Shown: positions 18,908 through 31,449, counted from the first letter of the stretch. The stretch is DNA of 64,000 nt from Verrucosispora sp. WMMD573 (GCF_027497175.1 NZ_CP114901.1:3782001-3846000); one strand, 5' to 3'. Notes: generated by a model not told the origin, from the letters alone. Numbers and translations are program-made.

Positions 18908-18911
<4 letters not shown>
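17114..18911 (-). pseudogene. mcrB: mcrB, 5' part (AAA+ GTPase, IS-interrupted)
   Basis: The N-terminal and central part of McrB, the AAA+ GTPase that recognises modified DNA and translocates. The N-terminal ~430 residues are a specificity region. The nucleotide-binding core follows with Walker A LYGPPGTGKTYLARALA and Walker B YVLIVDEINRANLAKVFGEL. The frame is cut after EAFNL by the IS. The start lies in an ATGA overlap with the upstream methyltransferase gene, so the three genes formed one operon. With the IS in place the ring ATPase lacks its NTAD motif and lid, so restriction should be inactive. Confidence 0.88.
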
Positions 18912-22027
<3,116 letters not shown>

Positions 22028-22442
22028 GTGCTGTCACTCTTCCTATCCGCGAGGGGTCGTCACATCGAACGACCTGCTCTTCCTCTCCCTGCCGCGGCTT
22101 ACAGAACGGCTTGGGAGGTACAGATTCGTACGAGCCGCACGTAGCCCAGCGTTCGTGGCAGTGAGCGCGCCGGCCGGTAATTCGCCTGGATCATCGGGGT
22201 GGGGCCGTCACGTCAGGCCGAACCTCGTCCCCGGTCAGCACATGCCGGAGGTCGGTTGGCCGCCGATCGGGGGAAGCGGCGACCAACCGACCTGCACCAC
22301 CGGGCGACAGCTGCGTAATCGAGGAGCAAGGTGACTCCGATGCGCCGCCGCCCAATGGCCCGCGCACTCGGTTTGCTGGCGGTTCCACAGGAGGGCATAG
22401 ATGCCTCCGGGGACTGCTCACGGCCCGGCCTTGCCGGCATCA
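22028..22442. other. Region upstream of methyltransferase gene
   Basis: No convincing long frame. If the methyltransferase gene is a deletion fusion, remnants of the lost genes or a new promoter might be expected here, but I recognise none. Confidence 0.35.
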
Positions 22443-22595
22443 TCAATCGGAGTCGACGACGGAAGCCAGCCGGGTGAGTTGCGACGCCACGGCGATGAGG
22501 CCCGCCCACCGGTGGTGCATCTCGGCGTCGCACAGGACCAGCTCCTGCAGCAGACATGGCCGCAGTTCCTCCGACCCCGCAGGCCCTATGCTCAC
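22443..22595 (-). CDS. Small ORF, 50 residues, unknown
   Basis: Starts at GTG 22595 with GGAAAGG about 6 nt upstream and ends at TGA. The peptide begins MSIGPAGSEELRPCLLQEL, continues CDAEMHHRWAGLIAVASQL, and ends in VVDSD. It is hydrophobic-amphipathic with mixed composition, and third codon positions are GC-rich, unlike the competing frames. No family is recognised. It lies upstream of the methyltransferase-mcrBC operon on the same strand. Confidence 0.45.
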   Translation of the reverse strand: MSIGPAGSEELRPCLLQELVLCDAEMHHRWAGLIAVASQLTRLASVVDSD

Positions 22596-22707
22596 ATCGG
22601 CCTTTCCGCCGTTGTAGCTGCTGCCGATGTCGATCGCCGCGCGCCGGTCGGCGCCGATTTTCCGGCTGACGCGCTCGCTACAGCGGGCACGGTTTGCGCG
22701 GCGCGTT

Positions 22708-23253
22708 TCAGGGCGAGCGGTGCATCACTTCCAGGCGTCTCGCGTCGGACCGGGGGCGTCCGGGTCGCACGGCCTTGATGATTAGCACGGCGGTGAGCAT
22801 CACCATGGCTGCGAGTCCGGCGTGAACGCCCCAGCCGACCTCATGGGTGAGCCCGTCGATCCGGACCAGCACCAGGCCGTCGCGGACAATGTCGCCGACG
22901 CCGGGGGACTCGGCGCCGGCGGCGGACCAGGCCATGCCGGTGCCCTCGGTCAGCGGAGGAATGCGCAGCCATGTCACGGCGGTGACCGCGACGGCGGTCG
23001 TGGCGAGGCCCGCGGCACCCCAGCGCAGCATGGCCCCCGATGCCAGGTGGAGGCCGAGCAGCCCGGCTGCGGCGGCGAGCAGGCAGGCGGTCACCGCAAC
23101 GGCCCACCAGGTGGACGACGCCCATGCGGTCGCCGAGTTGGTGGCCCAGCCGTCGCCGTCCGCCCATCTGGTGCGGAACCACGGCAGCAGGCTCGCACCG
23201 AACACGAGCATCGCCGTGACGATGATCGGCCAGCCGCGCCGCATCAGATCCAT
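22708..23253 (-). CDS. Four-helix membrane protein, unknown function
   Basis: A 181-residue membrane protein starting at ATG 23253 (MDLMRRGWPIIVTAM). Four hydrophobic segments are visible: IIVTAMLVFGASLLPW, WWAVAVTACLLAAAAGLLGL, WGAAGLATTAVAVTAVTWL and AGLAAMVMLTAVLIIKAV, with a ~45-residue loop before the last. A -35/-10 pair ends 6 nt before the ATG, implying a leaderless mRNA. It is divergent from the secreted lectin gene. Function unknown. Confidence 0.75.
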   Translation of the reverse strand: MDLMRRGWPIIVTAMLVFGASLLPWFRTRWADGDGWATNSATAWASSTWWAVAVTACLLAAAAGLLGLHLASGAMLRWGAAGLATTAVAVTAVTWLRIPPLTEGTGMAWSAAGAESPGVGDIVRDGLVLVRIDGLTHEVGWGVHAGLAAMVMLTAVLIIKAVRPGRPRSDARRLEVMHRSP

Positions 23254-23259
23254 ACCTGT

Positions 23260-23288
23260 GAAATATCCAGGTTCGCGCTGAAAGTCAA
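23260..23288 (-). promoter_or_regulatory. Promoter of leaderless membrane-protein gene
   Basis: On the minus strand, TTGACT (23283-23288) and TATTTC (23260-23265) are separated by 17 nt, and the ATG at 23253 lies 6 nt after the -10 element, fitting a leaderless transcript. Confidence 0.55.
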
Positions 23289-23420
23289 CCATAGAAATCA
23301 ACTAATCCGTTTCGTAGCCTGATCGTGCACATCGTCGACGCGGCTACGGGGGCAGCGTTCGACGGCGACGCCTTGAGCTGCTCGCTTCGCCATGCCCTCG
23401 TCCGCACGAGAGGAGCATGG

Positions 23421-25208
23421 GTGAAGAGAATTCGATCCCGATGCGCGGCCGTCCTTGCCGCGGTCGTCGCCGGCAGTGGCGTGGTTCTGGCGTTGGGCGC
23501 GCCGGCACCTGCGGCGGCGCCGGCGCCGGACCCGGTCGCTATCGGACAAGCCGAAGACGGCGACCTGCAGGTACTGGCCACCGATGCGGACACCGCCGGC
23601 ACCCAGGTCAAGGTCCGCACGTTCAGGAGCGGGCTGCCGGCGGCGGTGAAGTCCCAACGGTGGACGTTCGAGCTCGTCGCAGCGGGCAATCCGCCGACCT
23701 ACCGGATCAAACACCTCTCCTCCGGGCTCTGCCTGCAGCCAGCAGCGGCCCAAGACGGGGCAGACGTGATACTCGCCGCATGCGGCAACGGCAACAACCA
23801 ACGATGGACGAACGGAAGCGCCCAAACCTGGTCGCCGGCCGGATTCGACCTGCGCAACAAGGCCGACGGTCGCTGCCTCGACCTGTTCACCAGCGCGGAC
23901 GGGCAGCCGGCCACCATGTGGGCCTGCTCTTCGTACTTCACCACTCAATTCTGGAGAATCCGCACCGGCGGGTTCGACTGCAACTCCCGGCCTCTTATCG
24001 GGCTCTGCGTCCACGATGAGCAACCGGTGCGTGGTGTCATGCTGAACTTCCGTCAGCAGCCGATCTCGTTCGATGGACCACCGTTCGATCCGGAGTCGGG
24101 CCCCGGATACAACGAGATGTCCAACCAGGTCAACTGGGATCCGTTGGACAACAGTAACGGTAATCCTGGGTACGACTACGCCGAGATGGGCTGGCGCGGA
24201 AGCTACTCCTCAGAGACGGACACCAGCACGCACACCGCCTACTGGCTCGAGGTGGGGATCGAAGACGAGTACGTGGTAGAGGAGTTCCACGCCATCCAGA
24301 GACCGGACTCCACCTTGGCCGATGGTTCGATGCACACCTGGATGAGCCTCGGCAACGACGCGGGCGAGTGGGACCTGTTCTACGACTTCAACCATGTTGG
24401 AACGACGCGGTTCGCGTCCGGTAACCGGACCCGTGACCTCGAGTACGGCCTGCTCACCCGCCATGCCGAATATGCCTCGCTGGCCACTCCGTTCGAAAAC
24501 CGGCTGCAACTGCTGGACGGTAACGACGTGTGGCACCGGCCGACGCTGGGGCAGGTTTCCGGCTTCTCAAGCAACATCTGCGGTCTACCAGACCCGTTCT
24601 CGCTTGAGATGGGCGAGGCGAACACGCCCCCCTACTGCTTCACCTCCTCGACAACAGCGCGTAGTACCGGCGAAGTCGACCGTGTGACGCTCGGCAAGCC
24701 TGCGGCCGGCACTCTGGCGGCTGTGGCACCAACGCCGGACACGGCCAGCACGGGCGTGCACAACGGTGTCGACCAGAGAGCGCTTGCCGATTGTCTGGGC
24801 GACGACCCCGCCCGCTGCCTGGAGACCGTCCCCGGCTTGGCCGCGTGCGTCGCCGCCCGCAAGCAGTGCAATGCGTTACCCGGCCGCGCCGCCACCTCCA
24901 GCGAGCGTCGTAAGCCAGTCACGCCGGCCGAGGCCCAGAAGTTGGCCGGACGCGATCTGCGGACGGAATCCCTCGGCAGCCGCGTCGCGACCCTAACCAG
25001 CGACGAGATCGGCCGAAGCGGCATCGCGCTCGACGGCGCCCCGGTCGGGACGAACGTTCACGTTGTCACCGGTGATGCCACCGTCAACGGCTTGGGCAAG
25101 CGGTCGGACCTCACCTACCAGGGCTACACGATGGTCTATGACACCGCGGACGGACGCCTGCTCTACGCATGTCTCGGCAGCCCCTGCCCCCGAAAGGAGC
25201 TTTCGTGA
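23421..25208 (+). CDS. Secreted protein with ricin-type lectin domain
   Basis: A 595-residue exported protein. GTG 23421 follows GAGAGGA and gives a typical signal peptide: basic start (VKRIRSRC), hydrophobic core (AAVLAAVVAGSGVVLALG) and AxA site (APAPAAA). Residues ~40-190 form a ricin-B-like beta-trefoil (GLCLQPAAAQDGADVILAAC, RCLDLF, QFWRI). The rest is a Cys-containing extracellular domain of unknown type, ending in a segment with regularly placed Cys (DCLGDDPARCLE). The stop overlaps the next gene (GTGA), so both are made together. Confidence 0.8.
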   Translation: MKRIRSRCAAVLAAVVAGSGVVLALGAPAPAAAPAPDPVAIGQAEDGDLQVLATDADTAGTQVKVRTFRSGLPAAVKSQRWTFELVAAGNPPTYRIKHLSSGLCLQPAAAQDGADVILAACGNGNNQRWTNGSAQTWSPAGFDLRNKADGRCLDLFTSADGQPATMWACSSYFTTQFWRIRTGGFDCNSRPLIGLCVHDEQPVRGVMLNFRQQPISFDGPPFDPESGPGYNEMSNQVNWDPLDNSNGNPGYDYAEMGWRGSYSSETDTSTHTAYWLEVGIEDEYVVEEFHAIQRPDSTLADGSMHTWMSLGNDAGEWDLFYDFNHVGTTRFASGNRTRDLEYGLLTRHAEYASLATPFENRLQLLDGNDVWHRPTLGQVSGFSSNICGLPDPFSLEMGEANTPPYCFTSSTTARSTGEVDRVTLGKPAAGTLAAVAPTPDTASTGVHNGVDQRALADCLGDDPARCLETVPGLAACVAARKQCNALPGRAATSSERRKPVTPAEAQKLAGRDLRTESLGSRVATLTSDEIGRSGIALDGAPVGTNVHVVTGDATVNGLGKRSDLTYQGYTMVYDTADGRLLYACLGSPCPRKELS

Positions 25209-26461
25209 GGAGACTCGCCTCTCTGGTGGTCGCCGCGGTCGGCGTATTCGCCACGGCCACCCCCGCCACAGCGGCCGTCCCGCGGCCCGAACCGACTGGC
25301 TGGCTGGTGACGGAATCCTCCGGCAGCACACCCACGCCGGACAACACGCCGCCGCAGACCAGTACCGCTCTGCCCGCCGCCCTGCCGCAGGACGATGTGA
25401 AGCGGATCTGCCGCAGCCAGCACGCCGCACAGGCATCGACCCAGCAGGGCTGGATGATGGACCGCTTCAATCGGTGCCACATCGGCCATCGCAAGGTCGA
25501 GCTGCGCTGTAGGGGCTGCAGCACGTCGATCGCCAGCGTCGAATTCGACTACACGCTGGTCGGCATCGCACAGAACGGCACCCGCCAGGTCGATTTCTAC
25601 CTCAGCTTCGACGACTGGAAGGCGCTCGGGGGCGCCGAACGGGAAACCACTCCGATGCGGGTCAGCCTCACCGGCTGCGGAAGCTTGATTACCTGCAACC
25701 CGTCCGGCGCCGAGGTCAGCCAGCCGCTCGGTCAGTGGGCGGCGATACCCAACATGTGGGTAACCATGACCTCGCCGAACAACACCGGGATCGGTAACGA
25801 CTACCGGGCGCAGGCGCTGGTCCGGCTCAACATGGCGATCACGCCCGTCAACCCGCAGATCGATCCGTGGATCGAGAACGGCATGACCACGGCCGACATC
25901 CGATTCGACTCCGCTGGCGCCGTCGTCGGCAGACACCATGGAGCGGTCTTCTCCGACGTCATTCCCACCTACGACCTGGCGGCAATCGCGCGAGCCGACA
26001 ACGGAGAGTCCAGGGTGGAGGAGTCGATCCAGCACATCGACGACGCACTGCACCACCCGGTGCGAACCTGGCCCTCCTTCCTCGGCAAAAGCCCACCTGG
26101 TGAGTACCGTCCGGAGGCCGGCGCCAATCAACGGCCGCTACACCGCCTGGTCGACAGCCAACTGCAGGCAACCAACCGCGAGTGGGCCGGCAGGGTCTGC
26201 AGAGATGTCTGGGGTGAGGGTTCGGCCACCCCGAACCTCAATTGCGACGAGTACCCGATGGCCTCGACCCGGGAGGGCGCATACACCGGCAGCGGCGGAG
26301 CGGACGGCAATCCGGACGGTTGGAAGACCTGGCACGGCTCAGCCCGCCTGATCAGCGAGATAGACAATCAGGAGTCCGGACAGCGTTACCTGAACATCGG
26401 CTTCTACCAGCCGCAGCGCATTATCGACGGAGACGCGTTCTTCGTCGCAATCAGCAGGTGA
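25205..26461 (+). CDS. Secreted protein with NucA/NucB-type DNase domain
   Basis: A 418-residue exported protein. GTG 25205, preceded by AAAGGAG, gives a signal peptide (VRRLASLVVAAVGVF... ATPATAA). The C-terminal ~110 residues carry NCDEYPMASTREGAYT, the signature of the NucA/NucB deoxyribonuclease family, with Asp/Glu and Ser/Thr-Arg-Glu residues of the active site. The middle part is of unknown type with paired Cys. It overlaps the ricin-lectin gene by 4 nt and is followed by a strong terminator. It could degrade extracellular DNA for nutrition or competition. Confidence 0.75.
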   Translation: MRRLASLVVAAVGVFATATPATAAVPRPEPTGWLVTESSGSTPTPDNTPPQTSTALPAALPQDDVKRICRSQHAAQASTQQGWMMDRFNRCHIGHRKVELRCRGCSTSIASVEFDYTLVGIAQNGTRQVDFYLSFDDWKALGGAERETTPMRVSLTGCGSLITCNPSGAEVSQPLGQWAAIPNMWVTMTSPNNTGIGNDYRAQALVRLNMAITPVNPQIDPWIENGMTTADIRFDSAGAVVGRHHGAVFSDVIPTYDLAAIARADNGESRVEESIQHIDDALHHPVRTWPSFLGKSPPGEYRPEAGANQRPLHRLVDSQLQATNREWAGRVCRDVWGEGSATPNLNCDEYPMASTREGAYTGSGGADGNPDGWKTWHGSARLISEIDNQESGQRYLNIGFYQPQRIIDGDAFFVAISR

Positions 26462-26467
26462 ACAGCC

Positions 26468-26496
26468 GCGGTGGTGCCCCCACGGGGGCACCACCG
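26468..26496 (+). terminator. Strong hairpin terminator
   Basis: A 13-bp perfect stem, GCGGTGGTGCCCC paired with GGGGCACCACCGC around a 3-nt loop, 6 bp after the DNase-like gene stop. It has no U-tract. Confidence 0.75.
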
Positions 26497-26519
26497 CTGC
26501 TCAGGAGAAAGGCTCGACG

Positions 26520-26993
26520 ATGAGCACGGCGGCAGAGGCCATAGTGGCGACGGGCAACGGCTTGGTCGTGATACGGGACGTCGGCGTGGACACCCGCGCC
26601 GACGAACGCGCGGCGTTCCAGGCGGCACGGATCCCGGGCAGCCGGGGCGGAAAGAAGGTCGCCACCGCCGGGACCGTGTTACACATCCGGTGTGGGCATC
26701 AGCTCACCCGTCCGTGGGTGCGGTTGGCGCTGCACCCCAACGAGGGGCCGTTGCGGCTCACGGTGGTCAGCGGCCGCATCGGTGTCGACGCCAACGAGGA
26801 AATCGTGTGCGAGATATCGGTGACGCCAGGGACGTACCGGGTGATGGTGGAGCATCAGGGTCGGGAGGAGGTCCAGGCGGCGGCGCGCGAGGTGGAGACC
26901 CGCACCCTGTACGCCGACGCCGCAACGACACACGCCGCATGGCGACGGCTGGACGGGATTGAGCGGTTCCGGGTGCACCTCTGGCCCGAATGA
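26520..26993 (+). CDS. Hypothetical protein, 157 residues
   Basis: ATG 26520 follows AGGAGAAAGG at good spacing, so the gene is well supported although it lies beyond a terminator hairpin. The product is soluble with beta-strand-rich stretches (LRLTVVSGRIGVDANEEIVC, VTPGTYRVMVEHQGREE). It begins with an Ala-rich part and ends DGIERFRVHLWPE. It may be cotranscribed by read-through with the lectin and DNase genes, as an immunity or accessory protein, but this is only positional inference. Confidence 0.7.
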   Translation: MSTAAEAIVATGNGLVVIRDVGVDTRADERAAFQAARIPGSRGGKKVATAGTVLHIRCGHQLTRPWVRLALHPNEGPLRLTVVSGRIGVDANEEIVCEISVTPGTYRVMVEHQGREEVQAAAREVETRTLYADAATTHAAWRRLDGIERFRVHLWPE

Positions 26994-27403
26994 CGGCAGC
27001 CGGAGGCAGAGGCCCTGCCGCCTGCATACGCAGGGACTTACCCGCGACCCTGGTCCATCGCCCTCACTACTGTCACGCGATCGCCCTTGCGTCCCGGCTC
27101 ATCCATCGGAGTCAGGACAGTTCGCGGATGAACGGCGTTAAGAGCAGACCCAGCTACCTGCAGGCACCGCCTAATATGCCGATCTTGGTAGCGGCGGCGC
27201 ACAACCCTCACTACGCGTGGACCTGCACGCCAAGTTCCAACACCGGTCGGTTGCTACGCCCAGCTCGGCTTTCGCCATACCAGGAGGCGTGGGTCGGTAC
27301 GGTGCCTCACCACTCCGCGGTCACTCGGATCCGGCTTCCCGCTTAGCTGCTCGCTGTAGTTGAGGCATGACGTGAATGTGATCCTCATGCTTGACTGTCG
27401 GGT
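26994..27403. other. Intergenic region before Hsp70-like gene
   Basis: A 410-bp stretch with poor coding character in all frames. I see no RNA gene or clear promoter in it. Confidence 0.4.
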
Positions 27404-29281
27404 ATGCGAGCGGGGCAGGCGCGGCTGGCGATCGATTGTGGAAGCGCCACGACGACCGCGGTCCTAGCCTGGCCGGACGGATCCTGGTCACCGCTGCTGT
27501 TCGACGGCGAGCCGGCGTTACCCAGCGCCGTGCTCGTCGCTCGCGATGGGTCGGTGGTGACGGGACAACGGGCCTGGCAGGCAGCCGCCGCCGATCCGCA
27601 GCGCTTTATTCCCCATCCCCGACGCCCCGCCGACGAGCAGGTAAGCGTGGCCGACGTACAGGTCGCACCCTCGGACCTGGTGGCGGCAACCCTGCGGCGG
27701 GTCATGGATGAGGTCCGGGCGGTAGCCGACGGGCCGGTGGAGGACGTGCGGCTGGTAGTGCCGGCGGGCTGGGGCCCGCGGCGACGCACGTGGCTACGCC
27801 ACGCCGCTCACCGTGCGGGTCTGCCGCAGCCGCGGTTGGTGGAGGCGCCGGTGGCGGTCGCCTCGCACGTGCTCGCCGGGGGTGTGCAGCTGCCGGTGGG
27901 GTCGGTGGTGGTGGTGTGTGACCTGGGCGGCGGCGCTGAGGTGAGTGTGCTGCGGCGTAGCCCGGTGGGTTTCGAGGTCCTGTCCACCCTCGCCGACAGC
28001 GACGCCGGTGGTGATGCCATCGACGCGGCGTTGACGGCCGCGGTGGCTCCCGGCGGGATGCCGGCGGGGGACGGGTGGGCGCTGACGGCGAGCCTCCGCA
28101 GCGCGAAGCACGCCCTGGCGGGGCATCCGGCGGTGACGGTGCCCGTGCCGTCGGGATCGGCGGTGGTGCTGAATCATCTGGTGGTGGAGCAGGCCGCCCG
28201 TCCGGCACTGATGCGGGCGGCGGGGCTGGTGCGGGAGGCGGTCGACGCCGCTGAGGTGGACCCGGCCACTGTCGCCGGGCTGTGGTGTGTGGGCGGTACG
28301 GCGCAGATGCCGCTGGTGGCCGATGTCATGGCGGCCGAGACCGGGCTGCGGCCGATGTTGGTGCCGGATCCGCTGCTCGCGGCGGCCCGTGGCGCGGCCG
28401 ACGCCGGCGGCCTGGCCACCGACCAGAGCACGCCGGTGGTGGGAGAGCCGCTGCCGACGTTGTGGCGGGCGGTCGCGATCGCGGTGCCCGGGTTCGCGTC
28501 GCTGGCGCTGGTGTCTCACGCGCTGCTCACCGCGGAATGGCACTCGGGGCTGGTGAGGCCGTGGGCGTTCCTGAACTGGGGTGAGGTGGCGATGGCGTCG
28601 GTGTTCGCCGTGATCGCCTGCCTGGCCGCCGGCACCGTCCTCGGTTCGACGCTGGCGACGCGTACCGACAGTGGGGTGCCGCTGTCCCCGGCCGCGCAGG
28701 TCGCCACCGGCATCCTCACCTCGGCGTGGCTCGGTGTGGCCGTCGTCGGCATGTACGCGGTGGTGGGGTCCCAGTACATCGGCACCGAACTGGGGGCGTT
28801 CCTGCGCTGGACTTTGGTCCCGGTCGCGCCGATCCTGCTGGTCGCGATGGTGCTGGCGCTGATCGCGTTCCGCCAGTGGCGTACCCCGCGCGGCGGCTGG
28901 TCGGAGTTCCTCGCGTTTCCCGTCTCGTCGACGTTGACGGCCACGGTGGGGATGATGCTGGTTCAGTGGTCGCTGCCCGCGACCTATGCACCCGGCATGG
29001 AGGTGTGGCTGGGGCTCGGGAGTCGTCTCGGTGGGCTGCTGATCGGTGTCGGGGTGATCACCGCGTTGGTGTCCGGGTGGTGGTTGCGGCTGGTGATGGG
29101 TGTCCCGTTCGCGATCCTCACCGCCACCCTGGTCGGCAGGTACAACACCGGAACGGTGGCCGGCCTTTATGTCGTCGCGGTCACCGTGTGGTGGCTGGCT
29201 CGCCTGTGGACCCGCATCCTCTACACAGCACCCACCCAGCCCCGCCGCAACCTTGTCCCACCTGGCACACCACGTTCGTGA
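27404..29281 (+). CDS. Hsp70-like ATPase fused to polytopic membrane domain
   Basis: A 625-residue protein. The N-terminal ~340 residues are an actin/Hsp70-type ATPase: phosphate-1 LAIDCGSATTTAVLAW, phosphate-2 VVVCDLGGGAEVSVL and adenosine motif GLWCVGGTAQMPLV. No DnaK substrate-binding domain follows; instead the C-terminal ~270 residues form about seven membrane helices (AVAIAVPGFASLALVSHALL to VAGLYVVAVTVWWLA). It is followed after 28 nt by a membrane-anchored BTAD protein. An ATP-dependent membrane regulator or chaperone is plausible; the exact role is unknown. Confidence 0.8.
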   Translation: MRAGQARLAIDCGSATTTAVLAWPDGSWSPLLFDGEPALPSAVLVARDGSVVTGQRAWQAAAADPQRFIPHPRRPADEQVSVADVQVAPSDLVAATLRRVMDEVRAVADGPVEDVRLVVPAGWGPRRRTWLRHAAHRAGLPQPRLVEAPVAVASHVLAGGVQLPVGSVVVVCDLGGGAEVSVLRRSPVGFEVLSTLADSDAGGDAIDAALTAAVAPGGMPAGDGWALTASLRSAKHALAGHPAVTVPVPSGSAVVLNHLVVEQAARPALMRAAGLVREAVDAAEVDPATVAGLWCVGGTAQMPLVADVMAAETGLRPMLVPDPLLAAARGAADAGGLATDQSTPVVGEPLPTLWRAVAIAVPGFASLALVSHALLTAEWHSGLVRPWAFLNWGEVAMASVFAVIACLAAGTVLGSTLATRTDSGVPLSPAAQVATGILTSAWLGVAVVGMYAVVGSQYIGTELGAFLRWTLVPVAPILLVAMVLALIAFRQWRTPRGGWSEFLAFPVSSTLTATVGMMLVQWSLPATYAPGMEVWLGLGSRLGGLLIGVGVITALVSGWWLRLVMGVPFAILTATLVGRYNTGTVAGLYVVAVTVWWLARLWTRILYTAPTQPRRNLVPPGTPRS

Positions 29282-29309
29282 CGCGCACGCCGGTAGGGGG
29301 TGAGGAGAG

Positions 29310-31247
29310 ATGCGGTGGCCGAGGCACGTCGCGTCGCTGCTGCTGACCGCCGTCCTGCTGGTGGGTCCGCCGATCCTGCTGGTCCGGATGGTGGGTTGGC
29401 CGTCGGTCGACACGCCGCGGGTGGCGCTGTGGCAGTGGGTCCGCGACCCGCTCACCGAACAGAACCTGATTCTGCTGCTGGTGGTGCTGGCCTGGCTGCT
29501 GTGGGCCTTCGTCGCCTACCTCGTGACCGCCGCGACCGCGACCCGTGTGTGGGCCGGCGTGCGGTGGCTACGCCGCCTCCCGCTGCCCACCCCGTGGCAG
29601 GCCACCGCCACCGGCATGGCCGGCGCCGCCGCCCTGACCATCGCCAACCCGACCACCCCCACCCCCGAGGCCAGCCACCAGGGGACAACCACCACCACTG
29701 GCACCGGCCACGACACCGTCGAACAGGGCGACACCGCCGACGGGGTCGCCGTGCGCGGCGGGTGGCTGCCCCGCGACGTCGCCGAGCAGGTGAGCGCCGC
29801 GGCCGGGCTGGTGTGGCTGCGCCGCCGCCGCGCCTACCGCCCCACCCGACCACACCGCCACACCGAGGACGCGGAGGACCTGGCGACGCTCCCGGCGACC
29901 GTCGCCGTCATCCAGGCCGCCACCGGCAGCCGACCCTCATCACCGGCGCCCGCCCCGGCCGCAGGGCTACCACCGATCGGATTCTTTCCCACCGAAGTCG
30001 GGCTGACCGGCCCCGGAGCGCTCGACGCCGCCCGCGGACTGCTGATCACCGCACTCCTCGCCGCCATGCGGCAGAACACGGTGGAGCTGGTGATCACCCG
30101 CCGCGCCGTGGACATGCTGCTCGGACCAGCCGCCCCACACCTGCGGCCCGCGGCAGGGCTGCGGATCGTGGACACCGCCGCACACGCCACGACCCTGCCG
30201 GCCGACGTCACGCCAGCCCTTCCAGACGGCGCCGAAGGTGGCCGGCGGGTGCTGATCCTCGACGAACCGCCCCCGAGCAGCCTCACCACCAGCGGCGCGA
30301 CGGCGGTCGTGCTGGCGGCATGGCCGCACGTGACGACGTGGCACGTCGAGGCAGGCGGCCACACCCACGCCTCCGACACGACAACCGCCGGCCCGCGGGT
30401 ATGTGTGCTCGACGCCGTCGCCACCACGGACCTGCTCACCGTCACCGGCCACCTGCACCCACCGACACCCGACACGCCCACACAATCCCAGCCGCAGGTA
30501 CGGGTGCGGGTGCCGCGCCCCGCAGCCCCACACCACGACACCATCCACCCCGACAAGCGGATGCTGGTGCGAGTCCTGGGTGAACCGGCACTGCTCGTTG
30601 ACGGCACGGCCCTGACGGTGCGGCGCACCGCCGCCCGGCAGGCCCTGGTCTTCCTCGCCGTGCACCCCGACGGGGTCGACAGCCATCTCATGGCCGAAGC
30701 CCTCTGGCCCGGACTACCCGGCCAGCGGCTCACCGGACGCCTCTACACCACCCTCAGCGAACTCCGCACCGCCGCGCGCACCACCGGCCTGCCCATCATC
30801 GACCGCACGGGCGACCGCTACCGCCTGCACCCCGACCACGTCGACGTCGACCTGTGGCACTTCCACCGTGCGGTCGACCGCGCCGCCGCCACCCTCACCG
30901 ACCCCTCCACCGCCTGGCAGGCCGTCGTCGACGCCTACACCGGCGACCTCGCCGCCGGACACACCTGGGCATGGCTCGACCCGCACCGCGAATCCACCCG
31001 CCGCCACGTCCTCGACGCCTACGCCGCCCTCGCCGCCGCCGCATCCCACCCCCGCCAGGCACTGGCCTACCTACAGGACGGCATCCGCGTCGACCCGTAC
31101 AACGCCGACCTCCACCAGCAGGCCGCGCGCATCCTCACCGACCTGGGCGAGCACGCTGCCGCCGCCGAGCTGACCGACCGGTACACGCGGCGACTCGCCA
31201 CCGCCGGTCTCACTGCCGACGGCACGCTCATACGCGGCGGCACCTGA
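29310..31247 (+). CDS. Membrane-anchored BTAD (SARP-like) regulator
   Basis: A 645-residue protein. Two N-terminal membrane helices (VASLLLTAVLLVGPPILL; LILLLVVLAWLLWAFVAYL) are followed by a third hydrophobic stretch, an alpha/beta middle domain (residues ~215-390), and a C-terminal winged-helix (VRVLGEPALLVDGTALTVRR) plus bacterial transcriptional activation domain (VDLWHFHRAVDRA ... YTGDLAAGHTWAWLDPHRE). GAGGAGA precedes ATG 29310. The layout parallels the gene at 33751, so the two are paralogues. A DNA-binding-like domain on a membrane anchor suggests a one-component membrane-tethered regulator (inference). Confidence 0.8.
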   Translation: MRWPRHVASLLLTAVLLVGPPILLVRMVGWPSVDTPRVALWQWVRDPLTEQNLILLLVVLAWLLWAFVAYLVTAATATRVWAGVRWLRRLPLPTPWQATATGMAGAAALTIANPTTPTPEASHQGTTTTTGTGHDTVEQGDTADGVAVRGGWLPRDVAEQVSAAAGLVWLRRRRAYRPTRPHRHTEDAEDLATLPATVAVIQAATGSRPSSPAPAPAAGLPPIGFFPTEVGLTGPGALDAARGLLITALLAAMRQNTVELVITRRAVDMLLGPAAPHLRPAAGLRIVDTAAHATTLPADVTPALPDGAEGGRRVLILDEPPPSSLTTSGATAVVLAAWPHVTTWHVEAGGHTHASDTTTAGPRVCVLDAVATTDLLTVTGHLHPPTPDTPTQSQPQVRVRVPRPAAPHHDTIHPDKRMLVRVLGEPALLVDGTALTVRRTAARQALVFLAVHPDGVDSHLMAEALWPGLPGQRLTGRLYTTLSELRTAARTTGLPIIDRTGDRYRLHPDHVDVDLWHFHRAVDRAAATLTDPSTAWQAVVDAYTGDLAAGHTWAWLDPHRESTRRHVLDAYAALAAAASHPRQALAYLQDGIRVDPYNADLHQQAARILTDLGEHAAAAELTDRYTRRLATAGLTADGTLIRGGT

Positions 31248-31449
31248 CCGCCAGCTCGGTCCCGCACCGCAATACCGTCCCGAATGGCACCTGGCCGGGC
31301 CTCATCCGACCGACCGGGCGCGGTGAAAGCAGGTGGGGCGGCTGCCGGCGTGGTCGCCGCATCACGGTGATCGGGCCCGTTGTCAGCAACCGCGACCGCC
31401 CCTCAGCGGCGAGGCCCATATGGGCAGCACCGGGTCTGACCTGCGGTGT

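Noticed and set aside
22028..22442. FxLD-type peptide precursor upstream of the chimeric methyltransferase
   Set aside because: No short frame with an FxLD-type leader or core was found, so there is no support for a surviving RiPP cluster.
26990..27346. Plus-strand frame overlapping the end of the 26520 gene
   Set aside because: Composition is not protein-like, there is no ribosome binding site, and nothing supports it; the region is left as intergenic.
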